A stretch of 64,000 bases of DNA from NCBI RefSeq assembly GCF_041146795.1, contig NC_135181.1, positions 42,133,559-42,197,558 of the forward strand. The letters are read 5' to 3'. The translations under genes and the position numbers were made by a program. This DNA comes from Maylandia zebra. Taxonomy: Eukaryota; Chordata; Actinopteri; Cichliformes; Cichlidae. This document shows, piece after piece, positions 1 through 12,330 of the stretch; the stretch's first letter is position 1; every line of letters starts with the position of its first letter. The notes beneath the pieces were generated by a model. The model was not told the origin of the DNA, made no database searches, and saw nothing but the letters and a program-made list of their open reading frames with translations.

Positions 1-1085
1 TCTGTCCTGCACTCTCTCTCTGTTTCTTTCTCTCTCTTTTTTTTTCTCTTTTTTTTTTTGCCTGTCCCATTTGGTTCTTTAGCCGTCAGAATTGTTGTCT
101 GAAGACCAACAAGGAGACCCAATGGATTTATTTTGCCAAATGGATCATCATGGCATTGCCGTATTGGTCCATTTAATCGACCTTTGTTTTTATTATTTAT
201 TTTATTTTATTTTCACTTGTTACAGACAGGACAGACATGAGTGAGGGATAGGAAAGGGAGAAAGAAAGAGGAAGGAAAAGAAAAACAGAAGGGGAGAGGA
301 ACAGCGAGAAAGGGAAAAAAAATCTCCTGGATCACCTGTTGAGAGAGAAAGAATAGAAAACAAGCAAAAAAAAACATCGCATTAATCTAGCTAAGTGTAA
401 ACAGCAGTAAATACTAAATATTGAATGTTGTTGTGCAGCACGCAGGACAGACAGCGCACAATGTGCTTTGAAGTAGCAGCCAAGAAAGGTGTAATTTACG
501 TCTATGAACAGTGAACACCCGTGTGCATACCTGTGTGGATCATGCTTGTATTCAAAAGGTTTCCCCATGTAATGGTCTGCTAGAGGATGTAGAGAGCAAT
601 AGCCCCGTCCCCCAGGGCATGAAGCAGGCATGGAGGAGATCCAGGCCCCAGACATCCAGAGGCCCCAGAGTGCGAGAGCCCAAGGAGGACCACCGGAGGG
701 GCATCCGTGCCACCCTCATGGGAAGGGCTGAGGATCCCCAGACGAGGGGTCACCCAGTAGCCACCGAGCAGAAGCTAGAGGGGGCTGCACCGGCGTGCCC
801 GCTGGCTCTGCCGGCAGCCAGCTGTGCCAGAGTGAACCGAGTCGCAGACCCAGAGGCCGGAGGCCCGAGGGCCCCCCTTTGCCCGGAAGAGGCCTGACCG
901 AGCAACGGGCACCAGGCCCCGCCAAGTAGCCACCGGGAGTGAGCCGGTACATACCTGAGCGGCCAGCCCCGGACACCAAGAACCACCAATGCACCGGCCC
1001 CTGAGGGCATCAGTCACCGGCAGGGAGTGTGGTGAGGGGAGATAGGCCTCCACACTGTTCCCTGTTTGTGAAGGACTGCTAGGAA
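1..1085 (-). mobile_element. Non-coding poly(A) retroposon, copy 1
   Basis: The stretch aligns by eye with the better-bounded copy at 5778-7967: a T-rich start (the poly-A tail seen on the plus strand), then the block beginning GCCTGTCCC, an A/G-rich tract, and a GC-rich block starting near 570. The element therefore lies on the minus strand, with its 3' end at or before base 1. The GC-rich block is open in several overlapping frames, but no frame shows a known domain and frames are not preserved between the two copies, so I read it as non-coding. The boundary near 1085 is approximate. Family unknown; an L1-mobilised non-autonomous element is the likeliest reading. Confidence 0.6.
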
Positions 1086-1426
1086 AGTTTAACATAACTG
1101 TCTGTCCTGAATCAGTCTTATTAGGTAATGTTCAAATAATGTGATCATCCCAGTGTTTTCAGTGTGGGAGAAAGTACTCAGGGCCTTCAAGTTACACACT
1201 ATGAAAGGCAGCAACAAGTTTAATGTTCAGAAAGCTAAAGTATGTATCAGCAGCAGAATGGAGCTAAAAATAAATGTTTGTTTCAGTTCTATGAAGCTTT
1301 GAGTATTTTGGATCAGTAGCACTGCTGTGTTTGTTGCATCATATTGCTGTAATTGTTTATATGCTTTATATATTCTGAGCTAAGTTGATCTATAGTGTTA
1401 CATCATATTCTGTAAGGATGTTATGC
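1086..1426. other. Unannotated AT-rich spacer
   Basis: I see no coding exon, RNA gene or recognisable repeat here. It is ordinary intergenic sequence between a retroposon and a hAT remnant. Confidence 0.5.
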
Positions 1427-1434
1427 GTTTGTAG

Positions 1435-1508
1435 TAGGGCTGCACGATTAATCGTTAGAAAATCGCGATCTCGATTCATACTTATGTGCGATCTCATTTC
1501 CAAATGAC

Positions 1509-1542
<34 letters not shown>

Positions 1543-2241
1543 ACAACGACGACGATTGTACCGCATTTTGATCTGGGACGTACTCTGCATGAAAACAAGC
1601 GCTCACTCTTCCTGCTCAACAAATGACAAGGGCGGAGCCTTATACCATGTGATACAGAAGCTGTGCCGTGTGATGCTAAAATTAGCAGGGAAAAAACAAC
1701 GGAGAGCACGTCAGGGATGACGAGAAAGTGACAGGAGAAAATCCGTCCCGGTCAACCACCCAAACATCAATAGCGGGAACCTTATACAGCGCTTCCCTAT
1801 ACCCGTCGAACTCCCGCAGGCACAAAGAAATTACGGAGGCTATCACTTATCACCTGACCAAAGATATGGCTCCCATCAACACTGTGCAAAACGAGGGATT
1901 CAGGAAAATGATCAACACCCTAGACAAACGCTACACAGTGCCGTCCCGCAACTATTTTTTCTATTGTTGCACTACCTGCTCTATACACGCAGTGTCGAGC
2001 AATGGTGGAGACGGAATTTCAAGCAGTACAACATTTTGCAGCAACAACAAAACGTGAGACATTTGTTGTTTTTATGTTTATTTATTGTTTTTATGTTCAG
2101 TCTCAACTGTTACGAAGTTGATGTGCAGTTAATATGTGTAATAAATATTTATACTGGAAAAGAAAATTGTGAGAGAATCGTGATCTCAATTCTAAGCCAA
2201 AAAATCATGATTCTCATTTTATGCAAAATCGTGCAGCCCTA
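1435..2241 (+). mobile_element. hAT transposon remnant with ZBED-type transposase fragment
   Basis: The 807-bp element is flanked by a perfect 8-bp duplication, GTTTGTAG (1427-1434 and 2242-2249), the signature of hAT insertion. Its ends are inverted (TAGGGCTGCACGAT and its complement). The interior at about 1780-1950 on the plus strand still encodes a stretch typical of Ac/ZBED1-type transposases, including RRHKEITEAITYHL and FRKMINTLDKRY. The catalytic core and dimerisation domain are absent, so this is an internally deleted, non-autonomous copy. An A run of about 30 bases lies at 1514-1541. Confidence 0.85.
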
Positions 2242-2249
2242 GTTTGTAG

Positions 2250-4856
2250 ACTTTCTGCCCAGTTTGACCCATTTAGCAGAAGTCAGCCTGTTTAAGGCTC
2301 TGATGTCTATTCTGTATGACTTAAAGCAGTTATGACATGGTCTGATTTTCTCACCCAATAAAGGAATATTTCATATATCCGTCTACTCTTCATTCTATCA
2401 GAAACAGTTATCACAGCTCGCACATTTTCTTTTTACACATATATGTAAGCATTGAGACAAATTTAGTAATGCCAACAAATTAAACGAACAATATTTGTCT
2501 CTTATATATGATACATCTATATATACACTGTCAAAGATACTTGAGTGTCTTTGAATGAAGATTTAAGGTGATAGGACATATAAATAACTGCAACTTGAAT
2601 CTTTACTGAAGCTCAGTATTTGACACAGAGTTCACTCGCATGAATTTCACTCACATGTGCTGTCCCAGTGTACCTGCACATGTGATGTGACAATAGAAGT
2701 GATTTGATTTGAGAGTTCAAACTCACTGCTGTAATAACTAATAATGATTAATATAATAACTATTATATTGGCCATATCATATTTACACTGACTTTAGTCT
2801 CATGAACAACATTAGCTAACTGTTATTTACTAACTAATCTTATATGACTGTTCAGTACAGATATGAAGCCCAACAATCATGTTTTAGTCCTGTGGTCTCA
2901 GCCTCAGATACTAATTAAATCACACAAAGCTCGTTTGGAAAAAAAACAAACAAGCAAAATATGTTCTCCTTCATTTCTGTCAACCACATGTTTCCAGCTA
3001 TCATGGTTGCTAGGCAAGCTGGGCAGCGCGACGGAGGCTAGACCGTCCCATTTCACAAGCCTCACACTTCCAGCCTTAGCGGTCTTTGAGTCCCTTGTTG
3101 AGGCCCTTGAGGAGCGTTGAGGCTGCGTACTTTAAGGCTGCAGACCCTGAATTGGGATACAGCCATGCTGAGGAGGTCATTTAGTCATTTAAATCAGCTG
3201 TGTTGGATCAAGTGCACATCTAACACTCCACACCAGTTGGTGGCGGTAATGCACCATCTTGCTGTTTGCCAACCGCCAATAAACCCTACACAGATTCAGA
3301 TTCAGAAGAAGAAGGACACATCTAAAACCTGCAGGACACCAGCTCTCGAGTTCCCCACCCCTGACTTAGGGTCTTGTCTCTCAGTCTCGGCATCAGTCAG
3401 GGGGCTGAAATAACCACGACTGCAGTTGTCATCACATCACAAACTTCTGGCCACTTCAGATTTAGCAGTGTGCACGTAGTGGCACATTTAAGATCTAGTT
3501 TAAAGGGCTAACAGGATGAACTGGGACTCAGGTCTGAACTCTCGTCCCGTCTGAAGACCGAGGGTTACCCAAACAACACAAGCAGACAGGTTCAAACCTT
3601 CATCTTTCATTCCATGGATACAGGCAGGTAGAACAGAGTGTGGCCTGCAGATGAAACCACAGGTGAAAAGGGAAATAAGAGGTCACACACACACAGCTGA
3701 CTTTTGTTGTTTATGATGATGGTTCAGCAGGGTCAGTCGATCTGACTGCTTTTACATTCAACTTTCAGACCAGAGACAGAAAACATCAAAATCACGTCAG
3801 CTGACTGCCAGGTCACACGACCTGTCTGAGAAAATCTGCATTACACAGCTCTGTTAATGGGACTATGTTTACAGGAAGTTAAAATGTCAGATTTTCATCC
3901 CTAACCTCCTGGAGGAGGAGATCTTCCACTCAACATTCAATAATATTGATTCTGATCAATAAATACACTTTGGGCTCTGATGAGCTGAATAAATACAATA
4001 ACAAGTTATTTTCAAAGACGATTTCATCTGCACAACCACATGAAGTGAAACACCTGGAACCTTTCCTGCATCCCTGTCTCTCAGTGAGTAACTTCAGTCC
4101 AGCTAAAGTAAAGGAAGGAAACGAGTTGAAGCAGCTTGCTGATCAGCACAGGACAGTTTCAGAGCTGAGACGATCACCAATTGTCCTGCTGATCAACGTC
4201 CAATGATTAAAAAAAAAACAAAAAAACCTGCAGTTCATGAACCACAAACATCTCCCTGTGCACTCCATCTACGATGAGTCAGACGTAATAAAAAATGAGT
4301 CGTTTTAAAGCTCTATGTCTGCCCCCTCCAGCTTTTCTGACTCTATCAAAAGAAAATAGATGGTTTTCTTTCTGGTTGGAACTCACTCGTGCACACACCT
4401 GTGCAGGTACAGGGCGTACAGCATCACTGCCTCTGTCCTTATAAAACTAAGTGATACTATTTCATTAACACATTAAAACTCCAGATTTAATCATTATGCA
4501 TCACCACATGCTAACCTGCATGTTTGTAGGGGTTGTCACCTGTTACCCCAACTCTAACCAGCGGACCGCCTCAGACGGGCAGCATTCAGGTCAGTCCCAT
4601 TAAAAAAAAACAATACATGGTTTGTTTTTTAAAGAATGGCAGAACCCAGAAACACCCACCCACCCCCCAAAAAAACCCCACCAACTCAGAAACGAAACCT
4701 CAGAACAGAACCAAAACCAGCGTTGACCTGAACATGCTGCTGTCACGTGTGATGCTTTCTGTCCCTACCCCCAAATTGTGCAACTAAACAAAATAAGGCT
4801 TGAGATGGTAGGGTTGCCATGGTAACTTGTCTACAAGCTTGATTGACATCATGCAG
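2250..4856. other. Intergenic region without recognised genes
   Basis: About 2.6 kb downstream of cdk5r2 on the minus strand. I found no exon with matching splice sites and no known domain in any frame. The part at about 3000-3420, with a GAAGAAGAAG end at about 3305, looks repeat-derived but I cannot name the family. The cdk5r2 3' UTR must extend into the right end of this interval; I could not fix its poly(A) site. Confidence 0.5.
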
Positions 4857-5004
4857 TTAAAGTGAGCTAGTGTCTGTAAAACTTTTGGCATCGCGCCTGC
4901 CGCTTGTCAGTCGCCGCGCTAACAGCGGTTTACATTCAGACCCTGGCGGGTCAATGGTTGCTGGGCAAGTCTCTGTAACAAACACTGCCGATCTCCTCTC
5001 TCTG

Positions 5005-8000
5005 TTAGCGGTCCAGATCATCCAGCTTGCCTTCTTCATTGTCTTCATTCGGCCCCTCCTTCTCTTGCTGCTGCTGCTCCTCAGGTTTCTCTTTGCTGAC
5101 GTCCTCCTTCTTCTCCATCTTTTCCTCCTGCCCCTCTTTCAACTCCTCCTTCTCCTGCTGTTTCCCATCTTTCTCCGCTTCCCTCGCTCTTGATGTGCCC
5201 TGCTTCTTCAGGTCCTGAAACACCTCGGTGAAGAAGTGTGGATCAGCGTTGATTCGCAGCATGTTGCCGCTAAGGCGCTCGATCAGCTCTAGCGCTCGAT
5301 CCCAGAATGCATCACGACTGGACTCCACTAGGAAAGGCTTCAGGGGGTAGGAGATCTCGTTGCCCAAGTAGGAGTAGGCCAGATAGAGACAGGTGAGGAA
5401 TGTGGCGTGGAGCTCGTGCTCTGAAGCAGTATCCTCATCCACCACGTCCCTGCACAGCAGGTACACAAACACCAAGCTGGCCGGACTGATGAAGCACTGG
5501 TCCTGCAGGGGGACAACCGAGAGTGGACTTTACAACCAGTCTTAGAGTCATCCACCCATCCATCCTCCCATCTGTCCACCCATACGTCCACACATGCATC
5601 CACACGTCCATCCACCCACTCATCCACACATCCATGCACACATCTGTCCACTCATCCAACCACACATCTATCCACTCATTCATCCACACATCTGTCCACA
5701 CATTTGTCCACTCATCCATCCACACGTCCATCCACACTCATGCAGAGCTGTTTTACACTCACTATAGTGGTCTTTCTTTTTTTTTTTTTCTTTTTTTTTT
5801 TTTTTTTGCCTGTCCCGTTTGGCTCTTTTGCCATCAGAATTTTTGTCTAAAGGCAAAGAAAGAGACCCAACGGATTTACTTTACCAAATTGACCATCCCA
5901 GCCTTGCCGTAATGGTCCATTTGATTCACCTTTTATTGTTCATTTTATTTTCACTTATTGAATACGGGACAGACTTGACTGGGGGAAAGAAGGGGAGAAA
6001 GAAAGAGGGAAAGAGAAACAGCTGAGAAGAGGGACAGGGGAGAAGGGCAAAAGACAAAAACCAACAGAATGAGCAGAAAAAAAAAGAAGAAAAAAAAATG
6101 CATATATCGATCACCTGGGTCACCTGCTGAGAAAGAAAAAAGAACACAAGCAGAAGAGAACAAGAGTAATAGAATAAACAACATCACAATGATATATGGG
6201 AATATGACAGTAAATACTAAATATTAAACATTATTGTGCAGCACATAAGATCAACAGAACACAGTGTGCTTTGAGGTAGGAGCCAAAAAGGGTGTCGTTT
6301 GTGGGTGTGATCACCCGTGTGTACACCTGTGAGCATGGACGCGCTTGTTTTTGTTTTGTTTTTTTTAAAGGTTCCTTCATGTAATGATCTGCTAGAGGGT
6401 GTGGGGGGGCCACAGCCCCGTCCTCCAGGGCATGAAGCAGGTATGGAGGAGATCAAAACTCCAGACATCCAGAGGCCCCCAGAACACAAGAGACCAAGGA
6501 AGACCAACAGAGGGGCAGCCGCGCCACTGTCCCAGAAAGAGCTGAGGAGAGTCCCAGATGAGGGCTCACTCAGCAGCCGCGGAGCAGAAGCCAGGGGGAG
6601 TTGCAGTGACGCGCCCGTGAGCTCCGCCGGCAGCCAGCCGTGCCTGAGTGACCGAGCCCCAGGCCGAGAGGCCCCAATAAGCGGCCGCCAAGGAGTGAGC
6701 CGGTGTGTACCTGGACGCCCATCCCTGGACACAAAGAACCACCAACGCACCGATGTCTGAGGGAGTCCGCCACTGGCAAGGAAGTGGTGGTAGGGGGAGA
6801 TAGGCCTCCAAACCTTGGAGGGCCTAAGATGTCCCCAGAGAGGTGGCGCCTGACACCCAACCTGACATATAGACACAGAAATACAGGCACACACATATAC
6901 AAACATCCATTCCCACCCTCATGCTCTCATATGCACTTACTCCACACTCAAACAACGTGGAGACAGACATAAAGAGACGCTGTACACACAATCACACTCC
7001 CCAAGCGTACTCTACAAACCGGGTCTAGGTACCCTTGGCCCTGGAGGGGGGAACTGCACCCAGACCCAGGTGGTGTTACCCTTTTCCCTGCGGTGGGGGG
7101 AGGCAGACCGCCCCGACTCCGCAGCAGCAGGAAGGCCCCACACTCCAGACCGCAGTCGGACGGCCAACTCCTCCTCCTAGCCCCCCCGCTCCAGCAGGTC
7201 GCAGAGAATGGGGGTGAGAGAAGACTCCAAACCTCCCTCCACCCGCTCATTGTAGTGTTGATGCATGTGTGTTCTAAGGTGCATTTAAAACCCAGGAGGG
7301 CATGGAGCTACCTGCCAGAGAGCAGCAGGTAAGCGCATGGTCCCTCCTGCTAGCCCTGGTGACATACCCCTACTCCAAGGTCCTGCATGTGTGGGTGGTT
7401 GTGGTGGAGCGGGAAGAGGGAGGCAGCTGGAGATGGGGAGGGAAGGAAGGGAGGGGCAAGTGACCCCTCCCTGGGGCCAGCTCCCCCGCTGACCCCAGTA
7501 GGCACCCCCATACTCCGCGATCCGCCAGGGAAAGGGAGCCCAGGCCCATCCAGACCGGGGCCCAGAGCAGCAGCGCCTCCCGGCCCCACAGAGCCCGGGA
7601 CAGTCCACCCAACCCCACCACAGAGAAAACTGCACCCACCCCACCATCCACTCTTCTTCCAGACTACATAAGACAATAAACACCCAGGCTGAGATCTTTT
7701 TCCACCTCTCCTGTATCTCCCCCTCCTGCAGAGAGAGCCCCTGAGGAGAGGAAAGCTCCTGCAAGATGTGACAATCTTCCCCACCAGTTGAAGAGCCCCC
7801 CAGGTGGCTCGATGCACCGGCGGCACCCTGCTCCAGGGCTGGGCCCCCATGCACCCACCCGCCCACAACCCCAGCAACACACCAACCAGGACCCAAGCCC
7901 CCGAGGCCCGGCCCGGGCCCCAGCCCAGAGACGGAGCGCCCCCAGAACCTCACGCCCATCCCGGACCCACTATAGTGGTCTTTCTGAGGATGGTACAATG

Positions 8001-8258
8001 CCCAAGGACACGTTTCAAAATGTGGACTGATCTCAATCAAACAATCAGCCTTCCATTTAGCAGACAACATGCTCTATCACCTGGCCAACGCCAGCCAATG
8101 ACAGGGCAATGAAGGGACAACAGTACTAGTACTACAGAAAGAGCAGCTGAACTAATAGGTGAATTATTCTGGATTAATATCATTGTTATCTATTAGTTCA
8201 CGTTTACATGCTACTGTGAGGTGACCTTGAGGGTCTGAAAGGCGCCTATAAATAAAAT

Positions 8259-8311
<53 letters not shown>

Positions 8312-10867
8312 GTTCGTAGTGTCACAACACTTCCACCGATGATGACTGACCAATAGCAGAAGACATCCAAGTGACATCATTATGAAGCTTATGCCTAAGT
8401 TCAATAAGCATACACCTGCTTTCCTGGGTGTTAGGCTCTTTTTCTTTTCTATGCATCATTATCAGTTCCCATGCTGTCAATCTCAGTACTGACATGGTTA
8501 GTCCAATCATTTTATCGCCCGCCATCTTTGAGCCAATCAGCCCCCAATTTGCATAGATTCAATCTATGCTCTCAGTCATTCTCCCTTTCAGACTCTCATT
8601 TGTACATCCCACCTCCATCCCATCTCCACCTCATAGACACCTCAATTGGAGCCCCATCCAAACCAGTGTCTAGACTCCCAGGAGTCCTGTTCTAAATCCT
8701 ATCACCACTGGTAGTCCACTTTGACATGACGGGTCATCAGAGTCTAATGGCAGAATACATTTAAAATAATATAATTTCTCTATCTCAGTGAATTACATTC
8801 AATTCATCCAAGTGATCTCTCCTTATTAAAATTACATCATTAACCCCTTAAAAGCAGACGGCTGCAAACTGAAGATTAAACAACCCAGTTCAGACTTGAT
8901 GCTGGAAAGTCGAATTTCCCAGAGGAACCCACCCGAGGGATTAATAAAGTTCTATCTTATCTTATCTTGGAAGTAAGAGGAGGACTGATTTGTTCATGTA
9001 GTTATTCGTCCACCCGTCTTCCTTCATTCTGACTGCCACAGCAAATTTCTGGAGAAGGGATTTGAAAGAGATCAAGGCTTCAGAGGCTCATGTCTCAGAA
9101 CTGCCACCAACCATCGATCTCCCTGAAGTCTGATGTTCTCTTGAGACAATAATCGAGCCCACAGAAACTGAGGAGGCCAATCAAACCAAGCCTAACCCAA
9201 CCAAACCAACCTAAACCAAACAAAGCCAAACTGAACCAAACCAAACCAAGCAGAACCAAACCAAGCCAAACAAAACCAAGCATGCTCCTCCAGTTTTCAG
9301 CTGTGCTAACATGACCTGAATGTAACGTTTTATCATTTTTAACATGCAACGCCCAAACATCGATGCTGAGGTTAATTTTCAGCAGCAGTTTGTAAACACA
9401 GCAACAACCTACAGTAACATGACATGTTTATTAAATACCACAGTAGATATGAAATGAAAACATACAACATGAAGTTAAAGTGCACACACACACAAACACA
9501 GACACACACACACGTTTCCACCGACAGTGCTCTGTGTGGAGCAGTCTGTTACTTTCAGTCTGTAGCATGTCTGAAACCTTCATATCTCTCTAATATACAG
9601 TTTGTCTTCCTTTGGAAATAAGCCACTCAGCTGTCACCACTGTAAACACCGTGACTGGCCAGAGGAGTTACAAGCCCTGCCCCTTTCATGTAAGCACACA
9701 TGTTAAACCCTGAGGTTAAGGTAAATGAATGCAGATAACAGCTCTGGACAGGTGAGACTAGCACAGACACACAGATGGGCTCTCACCTGCCAACCCTGAA
9801 CGAGCAACGCTCGGTCCACGTTTCTGAACCACAGAACGATCTGATTGGATGAGAGCTCCTTCAGTTTGACACAGCGGCGACACATGAAGTCGGAGAGACA
9901 GCGTAGGAGCTCACCTGTGGATGCCTGCAGAGAAGACAAGGAAACAAGGAGCGAGGAGAGGAAGCTTTTTGTTGTAACACAGGAAGTAGAACAAAGTGTT
10001 TGGGTTTCTGTAGAACCTGAGGTTCTGTTGAAGGTTCTGTAGGTGGAACCTGTCCTCTGGGTGGATGTGTGTGGTGCCCTCTGATGTTTTAAACTTTATA
10101 ATCAGATGGGAGTTTTTTTCCTCCGGGTTTTTTAGACTGAAAACTGTCTTTGAACCACCTCAGACCCTTAACAATAAAATTGTATTCACCACAGAGTTTC
10201 TAGTTATTATTAATTTCAGAATAATTCTTCTTACACCCCCATTTTATAAAAATCTTATTTTATGAATGAATTTATATTAATTATTTTACATCTATTATTC
10301 CTGATTCCTTTGTTAGGTTTCACGGCTTCTCCATTTTTATTATTTAGCATCACGTTTTTCTGCCTTCACTCTTCCTAATGTTCTGACCTTCAAGCGCATG
10401 CACTTACTGTCTGTCTGTCTACGTGTCTCTGATTAAAAACCAGCTGATGACCTCTGCCAACACACATGAGCACCCCTCACTGACTCACCCACCTGAACCA
10501 CCACCCTCCGTGGGGACACGAGCGGCTCGGGCCAGGCCTGTCTCTGGTTCTGGTCTGGGACCGTGGGCACGGGCACCGGGATGGGTCCGTGTTTGTGTCC
10601 GGGCTTCGCTACTCTGGGCTCGCGGCGCTCCTGCTGCACGTGCCTGGGCTCGGACACTGCGGGCTTCACTTTCTTCCCTCCCTTCCTCTTCGCTCGCGCG
10701 GCCACGAGCCGTTTCTTCCAGCTGAGCGCGTGCAGGAGCACCGGGTGCCTCTTCTTCTTCCTTGTTCCGTCCTTCTCCTCCTCCTCCAGCGGCTTCTTTA
10801 CCGCGAGCTCCTCCGGGCCCCGAGCGGCTTTCCGTGAGCCCGGAGACAGAGACAGCACCGTTCCCAT
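5005..10867 (-). CDS. cdk5r2: CDK5 activator 2 (p39), three coding exons
   Basis: Exons on the minus strand: 10493-10867, 9787-9924 and 5005-5502, all phase 0, 336 aa. p39 binds and activates CDK5 at neuronal membranes. The start is MGTVLSLSP, the N-myristoylation leader shared by p35 and p39. The basic segment [17 protein letters not shown], the PVPVPTVP motif and the phrase STGELLRCL favour p39 over p35. The CDK5-binding cyclin-like fold covers about residues 125-270 ([29 protein letters not shown]). Residues 272-336 form an acidic and lysine/glutamine-rich tail ending in LDR, as in the family, but otherwise unlike the mammalian tail. Mammalian CDK5R2 is, to my knowledge, encoded in one exon, so the two introns (0.57 and 4.3 kb) are notable. 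The 5' end faces fmnl2. Confidence 0.93.
5523..5745. repeat. CCATCCA/CCACACAT-type minisatellite
   Basis: A degenerate tandem array of ATCCATCCACACATC-like units in the second cdk5r2 intron, just past the exon 3 acceptor. It opens long frames rich in Trp-Met-Asp on one strand and Ser-Ile-His on the other, which are artefacts of the repeat. Such CCAT arrays often mark antisense RTE-type LINE tails, but I see no LINE body next to it. Confidence 0.75.
5778..7967 (-). mobile_element. Non-coding poly(A) retroposon, copy 2, with 18-bp target duplication
   Basis: A 2190-bp insertion in the large cdk5r2 intron, bounded by the direct repeat CACTATAGTGGTCTTTCT (5760-5777 and 7968-7985). The T run right after the left repeat is the poly-A tail, so the element is on the minus strand and inserted by target-primed reverse transcription. 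From 3' to 5' it has the tail, a GCCTGTCCC block, an A/G-rich tract, a moderate-GC block matching copy 1 (about 6380-6830), and a very GC-rich 5' part (7000-7960). Overlapping frames of up to 261 codons lie in the GC-rich part, but they show no reverse transcriptase, endonuclease or other domain I recognise. Tail and duplication length fit L1-type machinery. Confidence 0.75.
8216..8311 (+). repeat. SINE/LINE-type 3' tail with (ATT)n
   Basis: GGCGCCTATAAATAAAATGT is followed by about 50 bp of (ATT)n. The tail resembles those of L2-mobilised fish SINEs; the rest of the source element cannot be seen. It lies in the second cdk5r2 intron. Confidence 0.55.
8312..9786. other. Remaining cdk5r2 intron sequence
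   Basis: Intronic sequence with a short LINE-like end at about 8930-8970 (GGGATTAATAAAG followed by TCTTA repeats), a degenerate CAAAC-rich array (9160-9285) and a short CA repeat (9486-9514). I see no further exon. Confidence 0.5.
9160..9285. repeat. Degenerate AACCAAACC array
   Basis: Imperfect tandem CCAAACC/AAGCC units, the complement of the TTTGGTT-rich tract at 21640-22140 in an fmnl2 intron. It is low-complexity and not coding. Confidence 0.7.
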
Positions 10868-11705
10868 GACGACAACCAGATGGAGGCGAGAGGCACTGCA
10901 GCAACAGAGGAGGAGGAGGAGGAGGGAGGAAAAGGAACAAGGAGGGGATGAGAAAGAGAGAAGAGGAGAGAGAAAGCCCATCCGTCTGTCTGTCTCACCT
11001 GTCCGCGTGTGATGCAGGCTGGCGTGCAGGGCTTACGTTTTAGTCTCTGATCCGTTGTTTTTACAACAAAGAAACAGATGCAGTCACCCACAATGCACTT
11101 GGAGAGACAAGCAGCTGCGAGGCATCTATTGCAACACCTGGATACACCTGGAGAGGTGGAGAAAGTAAACTGACATACTGTGTACAAATACACACTGAGG
11201 TACACAAACAGAAGTACTGATCCACATGTTTTTGGCTCATCCGTGATCTGCAGTTCAAACCCCACTTCCTGTGGATGTTTCACAATAAAAGCCTCTCAGA
11301 AGAGACAAGCTGCAAGGCTTTTATTGTGCAGGAAACCAAAGCCGGAACCTTACACTATAAAATGTCGGAGATCATGAGCTTGTCAGATTAAAGGCAGATG
11401 CATCCTGTGTGACGGTTCAGCTGTTTGATTGCTCGGTGGAGCTTTTATTAGTACAGATTCAGAATCAGCTTTATTGATCTCTATTACCACAAACACACTA
11501 ATCAGACCTCTCAGTTTGACCTGCAGTTTTCTCAGTGTCCTCCAGAGGGAGCTGTCCTGTTGCTGAGGAGGAGTAGGAAGAGATGCAGTGACTGAAAAGA
11601 ACTGGTTGTTGCTGATGAGCTTTTGTTTAACTCTAAAACATTTGAATACATTTTTAAGTCACACTTACTAAATCACTGAGTTATTAAGTAAAAATTAATG
11701 AAGGC
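10868..11705. promoter_or_regulatory. cdk5r2 upstream region
   Basis: The sequence just 5' of the cdk5r2 start codon is GC- and AG-rich (10880-11010), fitting a CpG-type 5' UTR and promoter. I see no TATA box at a convincing distance. The GATTCAGAATCAGC string near 11457-11475 resembles the antisense tail of CR1/Rex1-like LINEs. The boundaries are arbitrary. Confidence 0.35.
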
Positions 11706-12330
11706 ATTTAGATATTTTCAGGCTGGATATTCGAGGAGCTTTCAGAGGAAAGTGAGAAAGCAGTCCTACATATTTCAATATGTGCATTGAACGACATATC
11801 CTGGTCAAAAATGAGGTTCCTCACAGTGTTACTGGAGGCCAAGGTATTGCCATCCAGAGTAAGAATCTGGTTAGATACCATATTTCTAAGATTTTCAGGG
11901 CCGAGTACAATAACCTCAGTTTGATCTGAATTAAGAAGCAGAAAGTTAGCGGCCATCCAGGTCTTTATGTCTTTAAGACATTCCTGCAGTTTAACTCATT
12001 GGTGTGTGTTATTGGGTATCTGTAAACAGAATTGGTCCTAGCACTGAACCCTGTGGAACTCCATAATTGGCCTTAGTGTGTGAAGAGGACTCTCCATTTA
12101 CATGCACAAATTGGAGTCTATTAGATAGATATGATACAAACCACTGCAGCGCAGTACCTGTAATACCTACAGTGTGCTCTAATCGCTCTAATAGGATATT
12201 ATATAAAGAGTCTAAATGAGTATCAATGGTACTGAAAGTAGCTGTACATAAAGTTACGTCTGTGAGATGGTGATCAGTCATTTTTGAATTAATGGTAAAA
12301 ATGTTATTTGTGAAGAAGTTGTGTGACAAA
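11706..12330 (-). mobile_element. L2-like LINE fragment (reverse transcriptase)
   Basis: Two minus-strand blocks of an L2/CR1-type reverse transcriptase. 12009-12329 carries [11 protein letters not shown] and the motif B region [13 protein letters not shown]. 11708-11956 carries NFLLLNSDQTEVIVLGPENL and FDQDMSFNAHI. The FADD-type catalytic segment that should separate them is missing, so the copy is internally deleted and dead. The same family recurs at 17960-18095, 31225-31455 and 33777-34745. Confidence 0.85.

Noticed and set aside
332-1095. Overlapping open frames in GC-rich DNA
   Set aside because: They lie in a retroposon; frames are not conserved in the copy at 5778-7967 and show no domain.
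2863-4787. Several 80-100-codon frames
   Set aside because: Neither composition nor splice sites support a gene; no domain recognised.
5340-5737. Trp-Met-Asp-rich frames
   Set aside because: They are translations of the CCATCCA minisatellite.
7285-8070. A 261-codon minus-strand frame
   Set aside because: It runs through the GC-rich retroposon end and across its target duplication, with low-complexity composition and no known domain.
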